Below, in pieces: positions 1 to 7,500 of a stretch of 26,959 bases of DNA (position 1 is the first letter of the stretch; the number at the start of each line of letters is the position of its first letter). The position numbers and the translations under genes are program-made. Source of the stretch: Methanoregula sp. (GTDB taxonomy: Archaea > Halobacteriota > Methanomicrobia > Methanomicrobiales > Methanospirillaceae); contig JAPKXV010000308.1 of assembly GCA_026394635.1 (NCBI GenBank), forward strand, positions 1 through 26,959. The letters run 5' to 3'. The notes beneath the pieces are model-generated. The model saw only the letters and a list, made by a program, of their open reading frames with translations. It did not search any database and was not told the origin of the DNA.

Positions 1-1477
1 GCGCAGTTGCGCATCCTTAAGTACATTCATCATACCGGTGATGTCGTACGGGTCGACCGTTTCAACAAACGAGACCCCGCACGCGCGGCATATCGCATCG
101 AGCGATACATGCGGGCTTGCAATGCCACACGCGGTTACACCGGTATTCGGGTTCGGCTGGTGTCCGGTCATCGCGGTGATCCGGTTATCAAGGATCACCA
201 CCGTCATTGTCGCCCCGTTATAGACCGCGTTCATCAGGCCCGGGATGCCGGTATGCAGGAACGTGGAGTCCCCGATTGTACAGATGCTCTCGCGGGGTTC
301 TCCAGTATGTGAGATGCCGCTCGCAACGGTGATAGAAGCTCCCATGCAGATGGTGGTATCAACAACGCCAAGCTGGAGCCCCAGCGTGTAGCAGCCGATA
401 TCGCTGGGGTAAATTGCATCCTTAAAAACACGTTTAATCGCATAAAACGCAGCGCGGTGCAGGCAACCCGCACAAAGGATCGGCGGGCGCAACGGTAAAT
501 TCTGAACAGGATTTGCCGCAGGATAAAGATTCCTGATAATAAATCCTGCTTTCTCCATGATTGCGGTAACAGCGGGCAGGGACAATTCACCTTCATAGGG
601 AGCGTAACCATTTTTCTTGCCCAGGACTTTTACCATGCCGGCAACCTGCAGGACCTGCTCCTCGACTTCCGGCGCAAGTTCCTCAATGACAAGCACCGTC
701 TTGTGCTTCCGGACAAACCCGGAAAGCCAGTCCTCGTCGATCGGGTACGCGCCGATCTTCATGGCCGCTCGCGATAACCGCTGTCTCCCCCTTGATGGAA
801 TAGGTATTATACCCAAGTTCAACCAGCCGTTTCTTTATTGCAGGCTGTTTTTCGTTGAGTTTTTTATGAAGGAGCCGGGTGTGCGCAGGAATTACAACGT
901 ACTGCCGTGGATCTTTTTTGAACTCTCCCTTCCTTGAGGATGGTACGATATCGCCGAGCACGACATCTCCCTTGGAATGGCAGATGCGTGTGGTGGGGCG
1001 GACTATCACCGGAAGCGAAAACTCCTCGGAAAGGGCAAACGCGTCCCGGAGCATGTCATGGGCTTCCTGGATCGTTGCGGGATCAAGGCACGGCACGCGT
1101 GCGAAACGGGCATAGCACCGGCTGTCCTGTTCATTCTGGGAACTATGGGCAAACGGATCGTCAGCGCTCATGATCACAAGCCCGCCGGTCACGCCGGTAT
1201 AGGCGCTTGTCATCAGGGGATCGGCAGCCACATTAAGCCCGACATGCTTCATCGTGCAGAGCGCACGCAGCCCGCACCATGCAGCGGCAAGGGCATTTTC
1301 CAGCGCAACTTTCTCGTTCGTCGACCACTCGATATAATAGGCCCGTTCCTGGCGGGAGCGAAGCACATCGATCACTTCCGACGAGGGGGTCCCGGGATAC
1401 CCGCTCACAAAATCCACGGGAGCTTCCAGACAAGCATGGGCGATCGCTTCGTTTCCAAGGAGATATTGTCGTTCCAT
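1..1477 (-). pseudogene. iorA: Indolepyruvate:ferredoxin oxidoreductase alpha subunit, frame-disrupted and cut by window edge
   Basis: IorA is the thiamine-diphosphate and Fe-S subunit that oxidises aryl-pyruvates such as indolepyruvate to acyl-CoA with ferredoxin, in aromatic amino acid metabolism. The first frame begins at the ATG at 1477 and gives 238 good residues, including GYPGTPSSEVID near the start and ending in TAVIASG. It then runs into unrelated sequence and a stop at 683. The rest of the protein lies in another minus frame from 762 to the window edge, starting MKIGAYPIDEDWLSGF, with the TPP-domain parts LPLRPPILCAGCLHRA, GDSTFLHTGIPGLMNAVYNG and GHQPNPNTGV. Family members have roughly 15-20 residues between these two blocks, so I infer a small deletion as well as a frame change near 763. 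The C-terminal ferredoxin domain and any iorB lie outside the window. This could be a true pseudogene or an assembly error. Confidence 0.85.
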
Positions 1478-1589
1478 GATCCCAGATCCTGCTCTGTACC
1501 TTATCTTGGGACACCCTGGACTATTTATTTAACGAGCTTGGTGTTCCGATCCCGTGGCAGGGGATTCACAACCTATAAAACCTCTGGTG

Positions 1590-1603
1590 GGATACTTATT
1601 AGG
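1590..1603 (+). promoter_or_regulatory. TATA-like box for tRNA-Ile
   Basis: The AT-rich stretch gatacttatta lies about 22-34 bases upstream of the mature tRNA-Ile 5' end, the spacing expected for an archaeal TATA box. A second AT-rich element (cctataaaac) sits some 20 bases further upstream. The assignment rests on position and composition only. Confidence 0.4.
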
Positions 1604-1623
1604 GTAAATTTCAGGAATTTTCT

Positions 1624-1697
1624 GGGCCCGTAGCATAGCTTGGTGGTGCGCCCGGCTGATAACCGGGAGGTCATGCGTTCAAATCGCATCGGGCCCA
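1624..1697 (+). tRNA. tRNA-Ile (GAT anticodon)
   Basis: This is a complete cloverleaf. The acceptor arms are GGGCCCG (1624-1630) and CGGGCCC (1690-1696) with discriminator A at 1697. The anticodon stem is CCCGG/CCGGG around loop CTGATAA, with anticodon GAT at 1658-1660. The T arm contains GTTCAAAT. No CCA is encoded and no intron is seen. Its acceptor, anticodon-stem and T-arm sequences are almost the same as those of the CAT-anticodon tRNA at 12245-12319. Confidence 0.97.
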
Positions 1698-1765
1698 TAC
1701 ATTTTTTTAACCGTTCCATACATATTCCGTATTTTGATATAGTTCCGACGCGCAAATCTTTGGAT

Positions 1766-2221
1766 ATGGAAAAACGATATACAATTATCCTTGTGGCAGG
1801 ACTTGTGGCCTGCATTATCCTGTTTTTCATCGATATTTACCTGGGCGGAATTGCAGCAATTCTCCTTGTCGTGCTCGCCATGTCATTTTTTATCATGCAG
1901 GATTCGCGTTTTCACCCTGATATCAGCATTTTCCTGCGGGATGATGCAAAGAGTATTATTGTCGCCAACCGTGGAAACGATATCGCAAAAAAGATACATG
2001 TGGCAATCGTCCCGTTTAACCTCGAATTTGATGTCCCATCTCTTGTTGTCGATGAAAAATATGAATACGCACTTACCGATATGATCAGCGAGGCAAAGGC
2101 AACCGTAAATTACCAGAATTCCCAGGGGTTTGAGTATTCCCAGACATTCAGGTTATCCGCTCTTGGAAAAAGTGATGATGACCTGTTGAAGCCGGCATTC
2201 CCGCTTTTTAAATGGAAATGA
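1766..2221 (+). CDS. Small membrane protein of unknown function
   Basis: The protein has 151 residues. After a short charged N-terminus (MEKRY) there are two hydrophobic segments, about residues 6-24 and 26-43, making a helical hairpin. A hydrophilic C-terminal part of about 105 residues follows with alternating beta-like patterns such as SIIVANRGNDIAKKIHVAIV, which resembles an immunoglobulin-type beta-sandwich. I chose the ATG at 1766 because the in-frame codons upstream run back through the tRNA-Ile gene and contain no plausible protein start. It lies about 70 bases after the tRNA. No clear Shine-Dalgarno sequence is visible. I do not recognise a named family, so the function is unknown. 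Confidence 0.75.
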   Translation: MEKRYTIILVAGLVACIILFFIDIYLGGIAAILLVVLAMSFFIMQDSRFHPDISIFLRDDAKSIIVANRGNDIAKKIHVAIVPFNLEFDVPSLVVDEKYEYALTDMISEAKATVNYQNSQGFEYSQTFRLSALGKSDDDLLKPAFPLFKWK

Positions 2222-2242
2222 TGGGGAGTACCATCCCGGTTC

Positions 2243-2545
2243 TTACGATTTATTAGGGAATACATAGGAGATGGTTTTTTCAAGAGCTTCAAGGAGTGCT
2301 TCTTCACCCTTGAGATAGTCATGCATTGCCTGGTAGAGCATATACATCGCATCGTACCCGTAGTTTTCGATGACGCCCCCGGCATCTATCGGGTTGAGGT
2401 ATGAGTCTGTTATGAATCCATCCGTACTGTACATCAGCTCGAAAAATTTTCCTTCTTCCGAAAGGACACAGAACTGATCGGTTATTTTTTTTGTCGTGTT
2501 ATCCGGACGGAACGGGGCGGGGTCGGTTTTTCCCAAAATGATCAT
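2243..2545 (-). CDS. Conserved hypothetical protein, second gene of a two-gene operon
   Basis: The 100-residue acidic soluble protein has no signal peptide or membrane segment. It is rich in aromatic residues (YGYDAMYMLYQAMHDYL) and its second half is probably helical. It begins 9 bases after the stop of the 72-residue gene at 2555-2773 on the same strand, so the two are probably co-transcribed. No strong ribosome binding site lies before its ATG, which suggests translational coupling. No catalytic motif or known domain was recognised. Confidence 0.65.
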   Translation of the reverse strand: MIILGKTDPAPFRPDNTTKKITDQFCVLSEEGKFFELMYSTDGFITDSYLNPIDAGGVIENYGYDAMYMLYQAMHDYLKGEEALLEALEKTISYVFPNKS

Positions 2546-2554
2546 CTTTTGTGG

Positions 2555-2773
2555 TTAATACTTCGGATCATAGATTTCTCCCTTTGTGTCCTGTTTTCCT
2601 TTCTGGAGCATTGCAAGGCCAATGGATTTCACGACAGGGATGGATGAGTGTGCCATCCTGTCAAGGAGTGCTGCATCGTTTTTTCTGATTTTTTCAGCAA
2701 TTCCTGCCTCTTTACCCTTTAGATCTTCTATTTTTTGTAGGATCTTCTCAAAGCCAGCTTCAATCTCATCCAT
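2555..2773 (-). CDS. Small coiled-coil hypothetical protein
   Basis: The 72-residue protein is highly charged and helical. Residues 1-35 carry heptad-like spacing of I, L and A (EAGFEKILQKIEDLKGKEAG), consistent with a coiled coil. A strong Shine-Dalgarno sequence (GGGTGATGATC) ends 3 bases before the ATG at 2773, which supports this being a real small gene and fixes the start. The gene at 2243-2545 follows it closely. The function is not recognised. Confidence 0.65.
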   Translation of the reverse strand: MDEIEAGFEKILQKIEDLKGKEAGIAEKIRKNDAALLDRMAHSSIPVVKSIGLAMLQKGKQDTKGEIYDPKY

Positions 2774-2814
2774 GTGATCATCACCCGGGAAATGTTTTTA
2801 AAGAGAATAGATAT

Positions 2815-3297
2815 CATTGGCATTTGGAAATAATAAGTACGCGTGGTAATGCACTACGTACAGTGTCCTGCGCAACCCCGTGCTATCTGGACAATCCCCT
2901 CGTGATCAGAGATTTCCTCCCCAGTATCACGGAACCTGTCATGGATAGATGGGGGGAGAATAAATGTCGGCGTGCAGACTGCCATGATTGCTTCCCGCTG
3001 GATGACAGCCATGCAGCCCATCACAGAGAGATCCCGGTTTTTGAACCGTGAGAGCCATCGCAGCATCCGCCGCCCGGTATCTGCGAACCCGTGCAGGTGT
3101 TGATGATCACTGCATTGGCATCTTCCTCAAGAATGGACAAAGGTGCATCTCTGGTGTTTGAGGATCTCTTTTAATTTCGCAGTATCCCCGAAATTATACC
3201 GGCACCCGTACATCTCAATAAATACCCATTTGCCGGTGAGATCGGCAAGACCATTTTGTGGGGGGAAATTTCCAGAACCGGATTGCGATGTTGCCAT
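2815..3297 (-). pseudogene. Remnant of MiaB-like/e-MtaB radical-SAM tRNA methylthiotransferase
   Basis: Pieces of the N-terminal half of an archaeal tRNA methylthiotransferase can be read across three minus-strand frames. The first is FIEMYGCRYNFGDTAKLKE, holding the first MTTase-domain cysteine. An extra T near 3130 shifts the frame to EEDANAVIINTCT (second cysteine). A second shift near 3075 leads to RRMLRWLSRF, VMGCMAVIQRE (third cysteine) and GIVQIARGCAGHC. There a TAG at 2854-2856 replaces the tyrosine codon expected in the radical-SAM CxxxCxxC motif. Similarity stops around 2830, so the rest of the radical-SAM domain and the TRAM domain are gone. The intact enzyme would put a methylthio group on t6A37 of tRNA. 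The start near 3297 is a guess. No intact copy is in the window. Confidence 0.8.
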
Positions 3298-3344
3298 ACA
3301 ATGTTGTCGGGGATGCTTTTCTTTGTAATAACCTTTGTCCACTG

Positions 3345-3373
3345 TAGTAAAAAAAGTATTAAAAAACTATACC
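3345..3373 (+). promoter_or_regulatory. AT-rich promoter region upstream of nadX
   Basis: The stretch with aaaaaagtattaaaaaacta lies between the dead methylthiotransferase gene (minus strand) and nadX (ATG at 3449). It contains TATA-like cores and could serve either direction. The distance to nadX leaves room for a 5' leader of some 50 bases. Confidence 0.35.
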
Positions 3374-3448
3374 CCGATCGCCAGATCTCCTCCAGAATGA
3401 AAGGGGCCAGCACAATGCTTAACCGATGGTACCCACTATCTTTTTACA

Positions 3449-4285
3449 ATGATCAAAATAGGTCTTATCGGCTGTGGTAACATCGGGCACATTATTGCTA
3501 ACCACGCCGGGGGGATCGAGATTGTTGCCCTCTTTGATATTTTTTTTGACCGGGCAAAGGAACTCGAAAAGATGACCGGCGCACGGGCGCACGAACAATT
3601 TGATACCTTTATTTCCGAAGATTTTGATATTGTTGTCGAGGCTGCCTCGGTGAATGCGGTAATGACCTACGCACACCGGGTTCTTGAACATGGCAAAGAC
3701 CTCGTCATCATGAGCGTCGGCGCCCTTGCTGATCCTGCATTCAGGGAGGGACTCCGTGAATCTGCCCGGAGCAACGGGAAAAAGATCTACATTCCCAGCG
3801 GTGCGATCTTCGGTCTCGACAACCTCAAGGTGGGACGGATATCTCCCATAAAAAAACTGCTCCTGAGGACAGTAAAAAGCCCCGCATCGCTCGGGGTTGA
3901 AGCAAAGGAGCGCCGCATCATCTTTTCGGGAAAAGCACACGAATGCATCAAGGCATTCCCCAAAAACGTCAACGTTTCTGTTGCCATGAGCCTTGCTGCA
4001 GGGAGGGACGTGGACATTGAACTCTGGGTTGATCCGGCGGTCGATCGGAACATCCACGAAGTCATTATTGAAGGTGACTTTGGCGAAACATTTATCCGGG
4101 TGACCAATGTGCCGAGCCCTGATAATCCTGCGACAAGTTACCTTGCCGCACAAGTTACCTTGCCGCTCTCTCGATCCTCTCGCTGTTACATGGACTCGAG
4201 GACCCGATCATTGTCGGCACATGACAATCACGATCCTGCAAACAGGAAGACAAACACCCGATCAAGGATAGAATTCGTATGGTAA
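3449..4285 (+). CDS. nadX: L-aspartate dehydrogenase with frameshifted C-terminus
   Basis: NadX oxidises L-aspartate to iminoaspartate with NAD(P), feeding quinolinate and NAD synthesis; nadC follows directly. The N-terminal Rossmann motif is IGLIGCGNIGH. The middle shows EAASVNAV, VGALAD, PSGAIFGLDN and the C-terminal domain NVNVSVAMSLAAGRDVDIEL. Residues 1-234 look normal. An exact 17-bp tandem duplication (4133-4149 and 4150-4166) then changes frame, so the last 44 residues are unrelated and rich in Arg and Ser. With one copy removed, the reading continues SYLAALSILSLLHGLEDP and stops at 4222-4224, giving about 253 residues, the usual family length. As written, the ORF overruns into nadC by 7 bases. 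The protein is probably impaired if the duplication is real. Confidence 0.93.
   Translation: MIKIGLIGCGNIGHIIANHAGGIEIVALFDIFFDRAKELEKMTGARAHEQFDTFISEDFDIVVEAASVNAVMTYAHRVLEHGKDLVIMSVGALADPAFREGLRESARSNGKKIYIPSGAIFGLDNLKVGRISPIKKLLLRTVKSPASLGVEAKERRIIFSGKAHECIKAFPKNVNVSVAMSLAAGRDVDIELWVDPAVDRNIHEVIIEGDFGETFIRVTNVPSPDNPATSYLAAQVTLPLSRSSRCYMDSRTRSLSAHDNHDPANRKTNTRSRIEFVW
4133..4166 (+). repeat. 17-bp exact tandem duplication inside nadX
   Basis: The unit acaagttaccttgccgc occurs twice with no gap, at 4133-4149 and 4150-4166. Seventeen is not a multiple of three. Collapsing the pair to one unit restores a normal NadX C-terminus and stop, so one copy is a recent insertion or an assembly artefact. 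Confidence 0.97.
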
Positions 4286-5118
4286 CGGTTGAATATCTCC
4301 TGAATTTTATCCGGGAAGACGCTCCCTTTGGGGACATAACCTCAGAAACCATCATTCCGGAAATTGAATGCAAAGCGAGAATCAGCATCGAAAGTCCGGC
4401 TGTCGTCGCCGGCCTTGAAGAAGCGTCAGCACTTTTCCGGTATTTTGAGGTGGACGTGGACCAGCCGGTCACGGATGGTTCCGATGTTCGTAGCGGGGAT
4501 ACGCTCCTGACCTTGCAGGGACCTGCAAAAAAGATCCTGCTTGTTGAACGCACGGCACTCAATATCATCGGACGGATGAGCGGGATCGCAACGGCAACAC
4601 GTGAATTTGTAGAACTGGTGCACCGCGTGAATCCTTCGTGCAGGGTGGCAGCGACCCGCAAGACATGTCCGGGACTTCGCGAACTTGACAAAAAAGCAGT
4701 ATCTCTTGGCGGTGGCGACCCCCACCGGGCAAACCTCAGTGACGGTATTCTCATAAAAGACAACCATCTTGCGATTGTCAGCCTCGACAATGCATTATCA
4801 ATCGCACAATCCCGCTCACCCCGGTATAAAGTCGAGGTGGAGGTGGAGACCAGCAAGGACGCGGTGCGGGCAGCGCAATCCGGATCAGATGTTATCATGT
4901 TTGATAACATGAGCCCCCGGCAGGTACAAAAATCACTCGATGCATTGATCCAGAAGGGGCTGAGGGACAGGGTAATTATTGAGATCTCAGGGGGGATTGA
5001 TGCAGATACTATCGTTGAGTATGCATCTCTTGGTGTCGATGTGATCAGTATCGGTGCGCTGACCCACTCGGTGAAAAACATACCAGTACATCTCGAAATC
5101 CAGTCATCGGAAACGTGA
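4279..5118 (+). CDS. nadC: Nicotinate-nucleotide pyrophosphorylase (quinolinate phosphoribosyltransferase)
   Basis: NadC converts quinolinate and PRPP to nicotinate mononucleotide, CO2 and PPi in de novo NAD synthesis. The 279-residue protein has the normal length. Visible motifs are EDAPFGDITSE at the N-terminus, ERTALN (residues 90-95), TRKT (126-129), GGGDPHR (144-150) and KDNH (160-163), which carry phosphate- and quinolinate-binding residues. The C-terminal barrel contains EVEVET and the typical EISGGID followed by GVDVISIGALTHS. It lies directly behind nadX, and in the undamaged arrangement there would be about 54 bases between the two genes. nadA is not in the window. Confidence 0.97.
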   Translation: MVTVEYLLNFIREDAPFGDITSETIIPEIECKARISIESPAVVAGLEEASALFRYFEVDVDQPVTDGSDVRSGDTLLTLQGPAKKILLVERTALNIIGRMSGIATATREFVELVHRVNPSCRVAATRKTCPGLRELDKKAVSLGGGDPHRANLSDGILIKDNHLAIVSLDNALSIAQSRSPRYKVEVEVETSKDAVRAAQSGSDVIMFDNMSPRQVQKSLDALIQKGLRDRVIIEISGGIDADTIVEYASLGVDVISIGALTHSVKNIPVHLEIQSSET

Positions 5119-5142
5119 AATTTTTAACGTTCCTTTTTTAAC
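5119..5142 (+). terminator. T-rich terminator-like tract after nadC
   Basis: Two T runs (attttt, then cctttttta) follow the nadC stop codon. Oligo-T tracts are typical of archaeal intrinsic termination. No stem-loop is needed or obvious. Confidence 0.4.
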
Positions 5143-5175
5143 GAAATATATTTCAGATCGGTGGCGTGACGTAAG

Positions 5176-5191
5176 AAAGATTAATAATACT
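5176..5191 (+). promoter_or_regulatory. TATA-like box for the HEAT-repeat gene
   Basis: The sequence aagattaataatac is centred about 40 bases before the ATG at 5225, consistent with a TATA box and a short leader. Confidence 0.35.
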
Positions 5192-5224
5192 CCATCGCAA
5201 ATGGAGGGCTATCGGGGATTTTGA

Positions 5225-5758
5225 ATGGAGGAGCAGGAGCCTGAGCTCATGGATGACCCGGAGCTTGTAGAGGAGCGCAGGAAACAACTGGCGAATGCAT
5301 ATATCACATTATTAAAAAGTCCGTATCTTGACTCCCGCTGGAAAGCTGCGGAGGCACTCGGTGATCACGGGGATGAATCTGCCGTTGAACCGCTCCTTGC
5401 TGCCCTCAATGACCCTTATGTCGACGTCCAGTGGCTTGCTGCAAAATCGCTCGGGAAGATTGGGGATAAACGAGCGGTCGGGCCCCTGATTGCATTATTA
5501 AAAAACGAGAGCACATGGGTGAGAACCGGCGCTGCATGGGCGCTGGGAAAACTCGGAGACCCGCGTGCTGTTGAACCGTTGATTGAAACGCTTAAAGATC
5601 CAAAACCCAGAGTCAGGAAGGATGCTGCATGGGCACTGGGTAGATTGGGAGATGCCCGTGCAGCAAGCCCACTCAATAATCTTCTGCAGGATAAGGATGA
5701 CGATGTCCGGCAGGCAGTAAAAACAGCACTCGATATGCTGAAAAAGAAAAGTACCTGA
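5225..5758 (+). CDS. HEAT-like (PBS-lyase type) repeat protein
   Basis: This is a 177-residue alpha-solenoid. After an acidic N-terminus (EEQEPELMDDPELVEE) there are four clear 31-residue repeats, about residues 38-68, 69-99, 100-130 and 131-161, and a partial fifth at 162-177. Each repeat has the pattern WxAAxALGxxGDxRAVxPLIxxLKDxxxxV. Such HEAT_2 or PBS-lyase repeats serve as protein-interaction scaffolds in archaea. No enzyme domain is attached and no lyase activity should be inferred. It is a single gene with its own upstream AT-rich region, and its partner is unknown. Confidence 0.92.
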   Translation: MEEQEPELMDDPELVEERRKQLANAYITLLKSPYLDSRWKAAEALGDHGDESAVEPLLAALNDPYVDVQWLAAKSLGKIGDKRAVGPLIALLKNESTWVRTGAAWALGKLGDPRAVEPLIETLKDPKPRVRKDAAWALGRLGDARAASPLNNLLQDKDDDVRQAVKTALDMLKKKST

Positions 5759-5792
5759 AAAAACTTTTGAACACCACAATAAATTTAAAAAT

Positions 5793-6356
5793 TTAATTTT
5801 GTGTCACTTTCAAATCATAGTGAATTTCGTCATTGTTCCCGCTGTACCGCGGGTCGATGATTAAAATGTATTTGCTCTTATTCTTCACAGTGAATGTCAT
5901 ATCTTTTGTCAACACATTACTCTGGCTGAAAAGAGGTATCACTGGGCTGTAATCCCACTGGTCTTTTCTTAAGTCCGTATTCCATGCCGGGGTGACAACG
6001 GGGAATTTGAGGTCATCTGCCTTGTCAATGACCAGCACATTCACCGGTTTGTCGGAGTTTAAGGAAATTGTAAAACTATCCTTCGGATAGAGATACTGGA
6101 ATCCATAATCCTCGAATGCATATTTCTTGTTTGCTGTCGACGGCAGGTTGATCTTCTCATTGATAATAACCCTTCCGGAAGATACTGTGGTGGCTGCTAC
6201 ACCTACCGGGGCCGTTGTTGATATCGTGGTTGCCTGCTGGGCTCCGGTGACCCCGGAAGTCGTCTGAGAGGATTGCGGTGCTGTGCCCGTGCACCCGCAC
6301 GACAATACGAGGCCAACGACAGCAATCACGAGAACAAAGACAAGGATTTGTTTCAT
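5793..6356 (-). CDS. Secreted lipoprotein of unknown function
   Basis: The 187-residue protein begins MKQ followed by a hydrophobic segment (residues 4-19) and the lipobox-like LSCGC, giving a lipid-anchored Cys20 or Cys22. A low-complexity Thr/Ser/Gln/Ala linker spans about residues 23-60, typical of archaeal surface lipoproteins. The remaining 125 residues form a beta-rich domain (FTISLNSDKPVNVLVIDK, MTFTVKNKSKYILIID). It ends YDLKVTQN and resembles pre-peptidase or DUF-type beta sandwiches, but I cannot name the family. It is convergent with the HEAT-repeat gene, 34 bases from its stop, and is likely membrane-attached on the outside of the cell. Confidence 0.85.
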   Translation of the reverse strand: MKQILVFVLVIAVVGLVLSCGCTGTAPQSSQTTSGVTGAQQATTISTTAPVGVAATTVSSGRVIINEKINLPSTANKKYAFEDYGFQYLYPKDSFTISLNSDKPVNVLVIDKADDLKFPVVTPAWNTDLRKDQWDYSPVIPLFSQSNVLTKDMTFTVKNKSKYILIIDPRYSGNNDEIHYDLKVTQN

Positions 6357-6459
6357 AGGCTTAATGTTGCGTGTTCAGATAAAAAGGATTTTGAATAATC
6401 ACATGGTCTCTTTGTGCTGATTGATAAGAAGAGATCTCTTTAAAAAATTTCCTTTCAGG

Positions 6460-6825
6460 TCAGGGGTTTGATGCTATATCGGACCCTGACTGGACAACCA
6501 CTTCCTTTTTTCCCTGGTAGGTCTGGACGAGCCCCACCACAGAAATATTTCCCCCATTTTGCAGCGTCATATCTGATGCAATCTGACCCGGGATAAAAAC
6601 AGAAACATTATTGATCTGGAAGATGAAATGCCCCCCGTTCTTCGTAATCACGAGATGATCAATCATTCCAGACAGGTATACAAGATCCCCATCGTGAGAC
6701 ATGTCCGAAAAAGGAGCAGCAAACGAGCGCTTTCCCGCATTCTCAAGGATCAGGTGAGCTGCAACTACCAGGATCACCACCCCAACCAGTATCAGGAGAG
6801 CCAGCCGTTCCTGACGTTCGAACAT
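6460..6825 (-). CDS. Membrane-anchored OB-fold-like protein
   Basis: The protein has 121 residues from the ATG at 6825. MFERQER is followed by a single membrane segment (LALLILVGVVILVVAAHLIL). The second part reads GDLVYLSGMIDHLVITKNGG, FIFQINNVSVFIPGQIA and ISVVGLVQTYQGKKEVVVQS, the pattern of an OB-fold of the tRNA-anticodon/nucleic-acid-binding type. The frame is open back to 7089, but that extension crosses the divergent promoter and has no coding look, so I reject it. The gene is divergent from the HTH operon at 6896, with a perfect palindrome between them. The substrate is unknown. Confidence 0.75.
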   Translation of the reverse strand: MFERQERLALLILVGVVILVVAAHLILENAGKRSFAAPFSDMSHDGDLVYLSGMIDHLVITKNGGHFIFQINNVSVFIPGQIASDMTLQNGGNISVVGLVQTYQGKKEVVVQSGSDIASNP

Positions 6826-6870
6826 CAATAACAATTCAGAGAGGAAGTATAAATCAGCGATACATTGATA

Positions 6871-6887
6871 TGTTAACAGTGTTAACA
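6871..6887. promoter_or_regulatory. Perfect palindrome, candidate operator
   Basis: TGTTAACAGTGTTAACA has 7-base arms that are exact inverted repeats around AGT. It lies 9 bases before the ATG of the winged-helix gene at 6896 and 46 bases upstream of the divergent gene start at 6825. This is the position and symmetry expected for the binding site of a dimeric HTH regulator, probably the adjacent one. Confidence 0.65.
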
Positions 6888-6895
6888 TCACGATC

Positions 6896-7141
6896 ATGTA
6901 TTCCACACCACTGCCACCCTCGTCAAAGACCGTATTCCAGATACTTGATACCGGGGGTGCGATGACGCACAAGGACCTGGTCAAAAAGAGCAACCTTGCT
7001 CCCCGCACGGTGCGATATGCCTTGAAAAAATTAAAGGAGCGGCAGATGATCATCGAGAAATTCAACTTCCGCGATGCGCGACAGATCATCTACCAGAACA
7101 GACCTCAGCAATCCGGTGAAACTCCCAAAGCCTGCGCATGA
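6896..7141 (+). CDS. Winged-helix transcriptional regulator (MarR/HTH_24-like)
   Basis: The 81-residue DNA-binding protein shows FQILDTGGAMTHKDLVKKS followed by the recognition helix region LAPRTVRYALKKLKERQMI and a wing ending RQIIYQNR. This is a minimal MarR/HTH_24-type domain with no ligand-binding extension. Its stop codon overlaps the next gene's ATG (ATGA at 7138-7141), so the two HTH genes form a translationally coupled operon. The palindrome just upstream is a plausible autoregulatory site, which could also control the divergent OB-fold gene. The target genes are inferred from position only. Confidence 0.85.
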   Translation: MYSTPLPPSSKTVFQILDTGGAMTHKDLVKKSNLAPRTVRYALKKLKERQMIIEKFNFRDARQIIYQNRPQQSGETPKACA

Positions 7142-7455
7142 ACCACGAACCCTGCCTGCTCATCCACTGCGATGTGCTGGTGCGCAAGATGCTTCCGAGT
7201 ATGCGTGCCGAGATGGTATCCCGGCTCGTCAATGAGCGGGGACTTTCCCAGAGCGAAGCCTCACGGAGGCTCGGGGTGACGCGGGCTGCAATTTCCCAGT
7301 ATGTCAGCAGGAAGCGGGGGTGCAGCGAAGCGCAGTTCTCTTCCGAGATCAGCGCGGTAATCGACCGTTGGGCGCTCGCCGTAGACACGGGGGAAAGCGA
7401 CATCAATCTCTGTGATGTCTGCAAATGTGCCAATAAGAAGTTTGACAGGATGTAA
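7138..7455 (+). CDS. Helix-turn-helix regulator with C-terminal cysteine cluster
   Basis: The protein has 105 residues. Residues 30-60 (LVNERGLSQSEASRRLGVTR, then AAISQYVSRKRG) form an XRE/lambda-type helix-turn-helix. The C-terminus holds CDVCKC (Cys92, 95, 97), and further cysteines occur at 6, 11 and 62. It resembles the small archaeal 'predicted transcriptional regulator' group (COG2522-like), which I recall rather than have checked. The cysteine cluster could bind zinc or an Fe-S cluster and make it a redox or metal sensor, but this is inference. It is coupled to the preceding winged-helix gene by an ATGA overlap. Confidence 0.85.
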   Translation: MNHEPCLLIHCDVLVRKMLPSMRAEMVSRLVNERGLSQSEASRRLGVTRAAISQYVSRKRGCSEAQFSSEISAVIDRWALAVDTGESDINLCDVCKCANKKFDRM

Positions 7456-7500
7456 ATTCTGGTTTTTTTAATTACCTGTGATGTATCGTTGACCCATCAC

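Noticed and set aside
5225..5758. Tandem DNA repeat or CRISPR-like periodicity in the HEAT gene
   Set aside because: The 93-base periodicity is explained by 31-residue protein repeats with diverged codons.
6826..7089. N-terminal extension of the OB-fold protein frame
   Set aside because: It is antisense to the HTH gene and crosses the palindromic promoter; MFERQ followed by a membrane helix at 6825 is a natural start.
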